This document shows, one piece after another, positions 1 to 5,763 of a DNA stretch of 9,113 bases (position 1 is its first letter; the number at the start of each line of letters is the position of its first letter). A program made the position numbers and the translations under genes. Source of the DNA: an uncultured Treponema sp. (GTDB lineage Bacteria; Spirochaetota; Spirochaetia; Treponematales; Treponemataceae); the NCBI RefSeq assembly GCF_938029485.1, contig NZ_CALHGC010000025.1, forward strand, positions 1-9,113, given 5' to 3'. The notes under the pieces were generated by a model, which searched no databases, had not been told where the DNA came from, and saw only the letters and a list, made by a program, of their open reading frames with translations.

Positions 1-1171
1 ATGCCGGTAAAAGGTTCTGCAAAAACCCGTACCGTACTTCATCATTCGGAAAACAAAGCCGATACAGCCTCAGATCGCTGATATATTCCTTGATTGTTAA
101 ATAACCTGCTTGAAACAGAATAGGCAATGCATCTTGAGCAACCGCCCGATAGGTTTGCAAGCCTTCTTCATCAAGTTCAACCTTTCCATCCAAGTCGGGG
201 ATATAATAGTGCGCTTCTTTTAAGAAGTTGACCAAAAACGTCGGCGTTCCCGTACTAAACCAATAGCCTTTAATTTCTTTTTTGACAAAAGCGTTCAAGA
301 CACTATAGGGATTATACATGCCTTCACCTGCCGGGTGAAACAGGTAGCCGTCATACCATTGCTTGAGGTCGGCAAGCGCTTGTTGATAGGTTAAACTTTG
401 ACGTGTCGCAAGTGCTTGTATCTCAGGCTGAAAGTTTGCTTCCAGCTCTTCTTGGCTGATGCCGCAGATGCCGGCATAATCTTCTTCCATCGATATATCC
501 CGAAGGTTGTTCAAGTCGCTGAAAATACTGATCTTACTGAACTTCGTAACGCCGGTTAAAAAGGCAAAGCGGATATATTGATCACAGGTTTTAATGACGG
601 AATAAAACGCTTTGAGCGTATTACGATATTGTTCGTTCAGCTCTTCATTTACACCCATGGTCTGCAGCAAGGGTTTATCGTATTCGTCTACAAGGATAAC
701 GACTTGTTTGCCGGTTTGCTTATAAGCAGTTTTCAGCAATTTTTCAAAGCGCGAGGCAAAAAACGGCTGTTCTTTTTCTCCGGTTTTGATACCGTATGAG
801 GACTCCTCGCTCTCTAACAATACATGAAGCCGCTCATTTAACGCCCTAGGATCAGTATAGTTACCAATATTAAAATCCAGATACAGTACCGGATAGGCTT
901 CCCACGCTGTTCTGTTTTCTTGTACGGCTTGCTCTTCTTCCGCTTTTTCAAGATACAAACCGGTAAACAGTTCCTTTTGCCCGAGGAAATACGCTGCTAA
1001 TGTTGAAAGAAAGAGGCTTTTTCCGAACCTTCGCGGACGGCTCAAGAAATAAACCTTACTGCTATTTACTAGCTGAAAAAGATATTCCGTTTTATCAACA
1101 TAGAGGAATCTTTTTTCCCGCAAGTCCTTAAAACTCTGTATACCGATCGGCAATTTCCGTGGAACGTTCAT
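1..1171 (-). CDS. AAA-ATPase-like protein of the PF09820/PD-(D/E)XK_9 family, 3' end outside window
   Basis: The start is ATG at 1171 and 390 codons are visible without a stop; the C-terminus lies beyond the left edge. The N-terminus MNVPRKLPIGIQSF is the usual opening of this family. Walker A is SRPRRFGKS (residues 44-52, K51) and Walker B is VVILVDEYD (157-165, D162/E163). Further family hallmarks are TGVTKFSKISIFSDLNNL (207-222 region), QWYDGY (271-276), YNPYSVLNAF (286-295), YWFSTGTPTFLV (303-314) and LFQAGYLTI (352-360). In this family the ATPase module is followed by a PD-(D/E)XK nuclease-like domain, which would lie off the window. No signal peptide or membrane segment is seen, so a cytoplasmic protein is likely. 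The family is often multicopy in host-associated anaerobes; its biological role is not established, so I assign none. It is separated from aroA by 91 bp and has its own promoter. No frameshift is seen. The family call is firm. Confidence 0.9.
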   Translation of the reverse strand, partial: MNVPRKLPIGIQSFKDLREKRFLYVDKTEYLFQLVNSSKVYFLSRPRRFGKSLFLSTLAAYFLGQKELFTGLYLEKAEEEQAVQENRTAWEAYPVLYLDFNIGNYTDPRALNERLHVLLESEESSYGIKTGEKEQPFFASRFEKLLKTAYKQTGKQVVILVDEYDKPLLQTMGVNEELNEQYRNTLKAFYSVIKTCDQYIRFAFLTGVTKFSKISIFSDLNNLRDISMEEDYAGICGISQEELEANFQPEIQALATRQSLTYQQALADLKQWYDGYLFHPAGEGMYNPYSVLNAFVKKEIKGYWFSTGTPTFLVNFLKEAHYYIPDLDGKVELDEEGLQTYRAVAQDALPILFQAGYLTIKEYISDLRLYRLCFPNDEVRYGFLQNLLPA

Positions 1172-1177
1172 ACGGGA

Positions 1178-1206
1178 AGTATAACAGAATTCTTTCAGTC
1201 TGGCAA
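1178..1206 (-). promoter_or_regulatory. sigma70-like promoter of the AAA-ATPase gene
   Basis: On the minus strand a -35 TTGCCA (1201-1206) and a -10 TATACT (1178-1183) are separated by exactly 17 bp; each hexamer matches the consensus at 5 of 6 positions. Only six bases lie between the -10 and the ATG at 1171, so transcription would be expected to begin at or within a base or two of the start codon. No Shine-Dalgarno is present. This supports the chosen start and suggests a leaderless mRNA. Confidence 0.65.
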
Positions 1207-1262
1207 TTTCAATGAAAACTGCGAAGTATGGAGAAGCTGTTGAGGATGAGCAGCTGATGCGT

Positions 1263-2690
1263 TTACCTGGTTTCTTTAAAAGCGGCGCCTACCGCATTCA
1301 TATCCTCGATAAACTGAGGGTATGATATTCTTACACAATCAAAATCTTCTATATAAGAGGTTTCGGAAGATTTTTCGGTATTTTCTTTCGTTGTATCCGA
1401 TTGTTGTCCGCTGTGATAACGTGCGGCAATTCCGCAGGCTGCGACGGCGAGCATCATTGCGATGCGGTGGTCGCCGCGGCTTCGTACTCGTGCGGGGTGG
1501 AGTTTCTGTCCGCCGCTGCCGTTTACAGTGCAGCTGTTCCTGCCGCTGCCGCCGATGCGGAGAAAATCTTCCCCTTGGGTGATATCCGCTCCGAATTTTG
1601 CGAGTTCTTTCGCCGAGGCAGCAAGCCGGTCGCATTCTTTAAAACGGCACACACCGGCGTTGAGTAGCAGTGTTTCTCCCGTACAAAACACGGCGGCAGC
1701 GGCGAGGATAGGAACCGCATCGGGGATATCCGCACAGTCGAAGCGTCCGCCTTTTAATTCGCCGGATATGGGAAATACCGAAACCGTGCGGCGCTCCGCA
1801 TCGCAACGGATGTCAGCGCCCATCGCTTTAAGGATGGAAAGCGCCTGCGAATCCCCCTGCGTGTCTGCGGGGTCGAGGTTAGTCAGCGTGAGCGCCGCAT
1901 TACAGATAACGGCTGCTGTCAGGGGAAAGAGGGCGGACGACCAATCGCCCGGTATTGTTTGCGTAAAGGCACGATAGCGCTGTCCGCCTGCAACCTCAAA
2001 ATAGCAATCGCCGCGGTTTAGTACCTCGATACCGGCGATGCGCAGCCAAGCGCAGGTCATCCGGAGATACGGACGTTCTCCGGCCTTGTCAAAGGTAATG
2101 CGGCTCATCCCGTTTAAAAGCGGCGCTGCAAGGAGAAGCCCCGTTACTGGTTGGGAAAAGGGGCCGTCGAGTTGATATGCTCCGGCGGACAGCGGACCGC
2201 AAAAACGGAGCGGCGGAACTTCCATGCTGACTGTACCGTTTTTAATGCGTGCCGCCGAGTACGGAATGCCCGCTTGCCGGTATACCGAAAGGAGCGGTTC
2301 CACGGGGCGGCTCCTAAGGGATTCATCTCCGGTGAGACACACCGGCATATCGGCTGCGGCAAGAATCATGCCTAAAAAGTAGAGGAGGGAACCCGAATTG
2401 CCGAGGTCGAGAATGCGTTCCGTGGCACCGCGCTCTGCGGAGGCGAGGAGACCGCCGACTGGCGGCGTAACTTTGAGTACAAGCGGATTATTCGATACTT
2501 CCGTAATGGTAACGCCGAGCTGCCGCAGTACCTGTACGGCGCTTTCCATGTCCCCGCTGATAAGGGGCGCGGTAATAAACGAAGTATCGTCCGCTAAAGA
2601 GGCGCAGATGAGGGCGCGGAGCGTATGGCTTTTGGAAGAAGGCGCCGTCATTGTTCCGTAAAAAGACGGCGTACTCACGCTGAGATTCAT
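1263..2690 (-). CDS. aroA: 3-phosphoshikimate 1-carboxyvinyltransferase (EPSP synthase)
   Basis: This enzyme condenses shikimate-3-phosphate and phosphoenolpyruvate to EPSP in the cytoplasmic shikimate pathway. The protein has 475 residues, somewhat long for the usual 425-450. Substrate-site residues visible are K20/S21/R25 (SSKSHTLRA), the GNSG loop (97-100), R128 (RSRPVEPL), S179-Q180, D249 (PGDWSSA), D324 (DIPDAVP), the RFKECDR signature (349-355) and R409 (GDHRIAM). Two positions are odd: S101 and Y104 stand where E. coli has T97 and R100. At the K411 position the sequence reads VRISYP, with Ile at the exact site; some class II enzymes also lack that Lys. Residues about 425-447 form a polar Ser/Thr/Glu/Lys-rich insertion before the last strand. 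The start fits the family N-terminus. The gene lies 19 bp after the TPR gene and has no clear promoter or Shine-Dalgarno of its own, so cotranscription is likely. The identity is firm; full activity is not assured. Confidence 0.93.
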   Translation of the reverse strand: MNLSVSTPSFYGTMTAPSSKSHTLRALICASLADDTSFITAPLISGDMESAVQVLRQLGVTITEVSNNPLVLKVTPPVGGLLASAERGATERILDLGNSGSLLYFLGMILAAADMPVCLTGDESLRSRPVEPLLSVYRQAGIPYSAARIKNGTVSMEVPPLRFCGPLSAGAYQLDGPFSQPVTGLLLAAPLLNGMSRITFDKAGERPYLRMTCAWLRIAGIEVLNRGDCYFEVAGGQRYRAFTQTIPGDWSSALFPLTAAVICNAALTLTNLDPADTQGDSQALSILKAMGADIRCDAERRTVSVFPISGELKGGRFDCADIPDAVPILAAAAVFCTGETLLLNAGVCRFKECDRLAASAKELAKFGADITQGEDFLRIGGSGRNSCTVNGSGGQKLHPARVRSRGDHRIAMMLAVAACGIAARYHSGQQSDTTKENTEKSSETSYIEDFDCVRISYPQFIEDMNAVGAAFKETR

Positions 2691-2710
2691 TATGATACAG
2701 TTCGTTCCAT
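2690..2710 (-). other. Candidate six-codon relay ORF between the TPR gene and aroA
   Basis: On the minus strand the TPR stop reads TAATG, so the last base of TAA is the first base of an ATG. That ATG opens MERTVS and ends in a TAA that again overlaps the aroA ATG as TAATG. The chain could let terminating ribosomes re-initiate twice and so couple aroA translation to the TPR gene. No Shine-Dalgarno supports it and so short an ORF can arise by chance. A product with its own function is not implied. Confidence 0.25.
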
Positions 2711-5439
2711 TATCCAGTTGTTTTTTTTGTTCGGGGCTTTTTTACCGCCGCTTTTTCGGTTTTTGTATCGGTCTTTTCTTTTGCTGCAGGCTCAGTCGCC
2801 GTCGTTCTTTTTTTGCTTACAGCAGACTTGGCTCTTGCGGCTGGCTTTGCATCCGCAGCAGACTTAGTAGATGCAGCTTTTTTTGTCTTGGCGCTTGTAA
2901 TAGGTTCCGCTGCGTCCGCTCCTTCTTCGCTTACAGCAGATTTGGCGCTTGCCCTTTTTTTTGTCTTGGTGCTAATAACGGGTTCCTCTGCATCCGCGGC
3001 CGATTTGGAAGCTCTGCTTGTTTTTTTTGCCGAGGCTGTCTTCTTGGGGTTTTGTTCAGCTTTTTGCTCTGAGGCAGGCTGAGCGGTTGCGCCGGTATCC
3101 TGCACGAGGGCTTTTTCAAGCGCATCGACACGTTCCGACGTTTCGTACTGTTTAAGCTGTACAATCTGCGCTTGTGCCTGCTCGAACCGTTTTGTGTTGC
3201 GGTACACACAGGCAAGGTCGTAGTGCAGGTCGGAACTGTCGGCAAAGGATTCAAGTCCTGTCCGCAATGTTACCTCTGCACGGGCATAGTCGCCTTTTTG
3301 AACGGATATGGATGCAATCAGTTGATATATCCGGACGGACGGCTGAATATCGAGCGCCTTAACCAAACCGTCATCGGCTTCGTTGAGAAGGAAGAGCGCA
3401 TAGTCGTTTTCAGCCTTATCGGTGAGAAGCTCAGGATTTTTCGGATCGAGTTTTAATGCCTTATAGTACCACTGCTGCGCTTCTTCGCGGGAGTCGTCGT
3501 CGGCAAATGCATTCGCAAGGGCGTGGAACGCAGCTGCCCGATTCCGTTCTACCGCGAGGTCGGCAGTTCCGTTTTCAATATCGAAGAGCGGCAGGCACTT
3601 TGCAAGCTGTCCCTTCCTGCGTTGTACTTCAAGATAGTTTACCAACAGGGATACCTCATCGGGCAGCAGTCTGCGCGCTTCCGCAACTGCCGCTTCCGCT
3701 TGTTCAATATCGTTTTCGCTCAAGGCGGCTAATGCGTGTAAATTATGCACCCAACCGTTGTGCGGATCGGCGGCGAGCGCTTGTTCCAATGCCGGTTGAT
3801 ATTTTCCGTTACTTAAATAGAGCGCTTCCGCTAACCGGAACCGATATAATCCGTATTCGGGTTCAAGGTCACACGCTTTTTTGAATGCTTTGACCGCCTC
3901 TTTCGGTTCATCGGTTTTGAGCAAAAGTCCATACAGGTACCAGTCCGCGGAATCTTCCGAACCCTTTTTGCACGCCGTTTTTAATTTGAGCAAGGCATCA
4001 TCGTATCTGCCCACTGCGTAGGCATATTTTCCGGTGATCGAAAGCGTCCGGGAATCATTCGGCGCTATACGTTCCAATATCGTAACAACTTCCGCGAGAT
4101 CGTCGTAGGCTTCCTGCTGTAAAAAAGCCCGAGCGGCCTGTATATATGCATCTACCGCATTCGGTTTTTTCCCGCAATCGTAGAGTTCGTTTGCTTGATG
4201 GAAGGCAAAAAGCCCCTGATCGGGGTTGACCGTAAATGCTTGCCGGTATGCTTCGGCCGCTTCTTCGTGTTTTCCCAGCGCATGGAATAAATGTCCTTCA
4301 AGGTTTGAAAGGAATGAGGATTGCGTCATCATCGGCTTCGGAACTTTTTTCAGTAAGCGCTGTAAATCCTCGTATCGTTCAGCTCGATAGTAAATGCCGC
4401 CGAGTTCCGCAAAGGCTTCCTCGTTGGAGGGATTCGCTTCCAAGACCGATTGAAATTCCCGCTCGGCTTCGTCAAGCATCCGCTGCGCAAAATAAATGCG
4501 GCCTGCCAGTATCCGATCCGCTTCTTCCGGCTCCTTTAACCGCGCTGCAGCCCGGAGCTGGAGCAAGGCCGGAACATATCTTCCCATCGCATAGAGTGTT
4601 TTTGCAAGGCTGATGCGGGCATCCGGCGGCACTGCGGAAAATTCGTTCGCTTCCGTGTATGCCGTTTCTACCGTCATCGGGACGGAGTTCAACGAAAAGC
4701 GGGAAAACTGCGCGGAAACTTGCGGGTAGGTTTCCCAGTTTTGAATTGCAAAGGCAATTTTTCCCGCCGCTTGAATGGTATCGTCCTCGCAGCAGGCAAC
4801 CCAATGGCCGTTTATCAAAAGAGTAATCGTCGTATTATTCGCGATGAGTTTTATTGAGTATGCGCCTTGTGCATCCGTTTCTGCTTTATGATCTGAATCC
4901 GGACGATCTGAATCGGGATGAGCGGAGCAGGGGATTTTTACCCAGCCTAGAAGCGGCATCGGAGTGCTGTTGACTACCGCATCAAGCCGTACCCATCCCG
5001 CATCGGAGATCATCAGTGCATAAAAAGTGCTTTGGCTGATATAACGGAACAGGATTCCTGCAGCGAATTCACCCGCCTTCTCGGCCGGTGTATCTGCCCT
5101 GTCCTGCTTTTTTTCCGGTTCCGGCAAACGGATATCCGCTTCGATAATCACATCCTTATAGCGGAAGACAGGATTCACCGTCCACGCATAGAGATGCTTC
5201 CGCTGTGCTTCGAGCGTGATACCGCCCGCATTATTTCCTGCAGGCTCAGGCGGCGTAAAGGCAGCCGTATATCCGTCGCCCGTTTCGGCAGCGAACCGGC
5301 AGGTTTCAGGCTTTGAAAAATCGGCTTGCCATTGTTCTTCAACAATTTCTTCGTAATCAATCGGAATCTCTTCTTTAGGTTTCCGCAGATTTTTAATCTT
5401 ATTTTTAAAATAATCGACGTAAAGTTTGAACATCCCCAT
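2710..5439 (-). CDS. Large TPR-repeat protein with N-terminal jelly-roll-like domain and basic repeat tail
   Basis: The protein has 909 residues and no signal peptide or membrane segment, so it looks cytoplasmic. Residues about 85-250 resemble a concanavalin A/LamG-type beta sandwich: alternating strands such as YKDVIIEADIRL, AAGILFRY, FYALMISDAGWVRLD, YSIKLIANNTTITLLINGHWV and GKIAFAIQNW. Residues about 272-785 contain some 13-14 TPR-like helix pairs, with clear units near AKTLYAMGRYVPAL, GHLFHALGKHEEAAEAY, GKYAYAVGRYDDAL and LACVYRNTKRFEQA. Residues about 795-909 are an Ala/Lys/Ser/Thr-rich tail with a 26-residue tandem repeat. TPR arrays usually bind other proteins; the partner is unknown and I assign no function. 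ATG at 5439 gives MGMF; ATG at 5433 is an in-frame alternative. It lies 83 bp downstream of the tRNA and directly before aroA. There is no evident functional link to the shikimate pathway. The N-terminal domain call is by strand pattern only. Confidence 0.85.
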   Translation of the reverse strand: MGMFKLYVDYFKNKIKNLRKPKEEIPIDYEEIVEEQWQADFSKPETCRFAAETGDGYTAAFTPPEPAGNNAGGITLEAQRKHLYAWTVNPVFRYKDVIIEADIRLPEPEKKQDRADTPAEKAGEFAAGILFRYISQSTFYALMISDAGWVRLDAVVNSTPMPLLGWVKIPCSAHPDSDRPDSDHKAETDAQGAYSIKLIANNTTITLLINGHWVACCEDDTIQAAGKIAFAIQNWETYPQVSAQFSRFSLNSVPMTVETAYTEANEFSAVPPDARISLAKTLYAMGRYVPALLQLRAAARLKEPEEADRILAGRIYFAQRMLDEAEREFQSVLEANPSNEEAFAELGGIYYRAERYEDLQRLLKKVPKPMMTQSSFLSNLEGHLFHALGKHEEAAEAYRQAFTVNPDQGLFAFHQANELYDCGKKPNAVDAYIQAARAFLQQEAYDDLAEVVTILERIAPNDSRTLSITGKYAYAVGRYDDALLKLKTACKKGSEDSADWYLYGLLLKTDEPKEAVKAFKKACDLEPEYGLYRFRLAEALYLSNGKYQPALEQALAADPHNGWVHNLHALAALSENDIEQAEAAVAEARRLLPDEVSLLVNYLEVQRRKGQLAKCLPLFDIENGTADLAVERNRAAAFHALANAFADDDSREEAQQWYYKALKLDPKNPELLTDKAENDYALFLLNEADDGLVKALDIQPSVRIYQLIASISVQKGDYARAEVTLRTGLESFADSSDLHYDLACVYRNTKRFEQAQAQIVQLKQYETSERVDALEKALVQDTGATAQPASEQKAEQNPKKTASAKKTSRASKSAADAEEPVISTKTKKRASAKSAVSEEGADAAEPITSAKTKKAASTKSAADAKPAARAKSAVSKKRTTATEPAAKEKTDTKTEKAAVKKPRTKKTTG
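2833..2988 (-). repeat. Tandem 78-bp repeat (two units) coding the basic tail of the TPR protein
   Basis: Two adjacent units, 2911-2988 and 2833-2910, each encode 26 residues. Unit 1 (residues 818-843) starts EEPVISTKTKK and unit 2 (844-869) starts AEPITSAKTKK; each continues with a Lys-Ser-Ala segment (SAKSAV / STKSAA). Partial copies flank them: SRASKSAADA before and RAKSAVSKK after. Copy number may vary between strains, as is usual for in-frame repeats of this kind. Confidence 0.75.
4890..4919 (-). repeat. Short 15-bp in-frame duplication within the TPR gene
   Basis: Two adjacent 15-base units, 4890-4904 and 4905-4919, match at 13 of 15 positions and encode PDSDR followed by PDSDH (near residues 175-184). 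They sit in a polar loop between predicted strands of the N-terminal domain, where a five-residue insertion would be tolerated. Confidence 0.6.
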
Positions 5440-5445
5440 ACATTA

Positions 5446-5474
5446 AAAATAGCGGAAAAAAGAAAAAAAGTCTA
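5446..5474 (-). promoter_or_regulatory. Weak candidate promoter of the TPR gene
   Basis: On the minus strand TAGACT (5469-5474) and TATTTT (5446-5451) lie 17 bp apart, each matching the sigma70 consensus at 4 of 6 positions. Six bases separate the -10 from ATG 5439, the same spacing as at the AAA-ATPase gene. The spacer is almost all T and overlaps the possible tRNA terminator, so the match may be fortuitous. The alternative is read-through from the tRNA promoter. Confidence 0.3.
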
Positions 5475-5502
5475 TCGAATCAACTGTTTCATAAAACATA
5501 GA
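5456..5502 (-). terminator. Possible terminator of the tRNA-Arg transcript
   Basis: Downstream of the tRNA on the minus strand, TCTAT (5498-5502) can pair with ATAGA (5471-5475), enclosing a small hairpin TGTTT-TATG-AAACA (5485-5498; the two stems share base 5498). This is followed at once by a tract of seven T, one C and six T (5456-5469). The stems are short and A+T-rich, so the call rests mainly on the T tract and its position. Confidence 0.35.
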
Positions 5503-5522
5503 AGATGGGCGGGAAGATAAAA

Positions 5523-5596
5523 TGAGACCGGCGGGATTCGAACCCGCCACCTACTGCTTAGAAGGCAGTTGCTCTATCCAAATGAGCTACGATCTC
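5523..5596 (-). tRNA. tRNA-Arg (anticodon UCU)
   Basis: The minus strand folds as a full cloverleaf. The acceptor stem is GAGATCG with CGGTCTC (one G-U pair), the D arm is GCTC/GAGC with a nine-base loop containing GG, and the anticodon stem is ACTGC/GCAGT with loop CTTCTAA, giving anticodon TCT. The variable loop has five bases and the T arm is GCGGG-TTCGAAT-CCCGC. The discriminator is A at 5523. The 3' CCA is not encoded (TTT follows), so it must be added by CCA-adding enzyme. It reads AGA and, by wobble, AGG codons. Confidence 0.97.
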
Positions 5597-5629
5597 AAAC
5601 TGGTAATGTGCTGTTGCAAATACGCCATA

Positions 5630-5658
5630 TATATACAATAGGAGCAAAAAAAAGTCAA
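5630..5658 (-). promoter_or_regulatory. sigma70-like promoter of tRNA-Arg
   Basis: On the minus strand a -35 TTGACT (5653-5658, 5 of 6) is followed after 17 bp by TATATA (5630-5635) within a longer TATATATAT stretch. Initiation would fall near 5622, giving a leader of about 26 bases before the tRNA at 5596. It is divergent from the FliG-gene promoter, the two -35 boxes lying 66 bp apart. Confidence 0.65.
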
Positions 5659-5724
5659 CCTATCATGCAAAACTTGCCACGGAACGGTTTCAACGCTCCA
5701 TTTTTATATGTTGTACACGGTATG

Positions 5725-5753
5725 TTGATACTCGGCTCTTTTTCCATTATATT
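5725..5753 (+). promoter_or_regulatory. sigma70-like promoter of the FliG-paralogue/M16C operon
   Basis: A -35 TTGATA (5725-5730) and a -10 TATATT (5748-5753) are exactly 17 bp apart and each matches the consensus at 5 of 6 positions. Transcription would start near 5759-5761, only 3-5 bases before ATG 5764. This supports 5764 as the start and argues against upstream in-frame ATGs at 5569, 5665 and 5722. Confidence 0.65.
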
Positions 5754-5763
5754 GAAAAATAAG

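Larger units (their letters stand above)
5597..5763. other. Divergent intergenic region between tRNA-Arg and the FliG paralogue
   Basis: This 167-bp region holds the two divergent promoters described above. I see no riboswitch, operator palindrome or small gene in it. The plus-strand frame of the FliG gene stays open throughout and would encode a hydrophobic stretch (near 5692-5757), which probably reflects the A+T-rich promoter DNA rather than a real N-terminal extension. Confidence 0.6.

Noticed and set aside
578..799. Plus-strand ORF of 73 codons within the ATPase gene
   Set aside because: It is antisense to conserved Walker B and following motifs, and no ribosome site or homology was recognised.
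1233..1253. Inverted repeat AGCTG...CAGCT between aroA and the ATPase gene, considered as a terminator
   Set aside because: It has only five pairs, a long loop and no T tract in either direction.
1213..1326. Small plus-strand ORF of 37 codons (MKTAKYGEAVEDEQL...)
   Set aside because: It overlaps the 3' end of aroA in antisense, has no ribosome site and shows no family resemblance.
1322..1977. Plus-strand ORFs antisense to aroA, up to 171 codons
   Set aside because: They have Arg/Ala/Cys/Ser-biased composition typical of the reverse strand of a G+C-rich gene, and aroA is a clear family match in the other direction.
2691..2760. Separate promoter for aroA
   Set aside because: TATCAT and GATAAT resemble -10 boxes but neither has a -35-like hexamer at 16-18 bp, so cotranscription with the TPR gene is more likely.
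2625..3082. Plus-strand Cys/Phe-rich and Ala/Leu-rich ORFs across the end of the TPR gene
   Set aside because: They are mirror images of the Lys/Ala repeat tail, so the apparent cysteine or hydrophobic repeats are an artefact of the antisense frames.
5569..5763. Upstream extension of the FliG paralogue to ATG 5569, 5665 or 5722, which would add up to 65 residues including a hydrophobic segment
   Set aside because: The 5569 start lies inside the tRNA. The others lie before the -10 or lack any ribosome site (the AGGAG near 5640 is 20 bases from 5665). FliG proteins do not carry such a segment.
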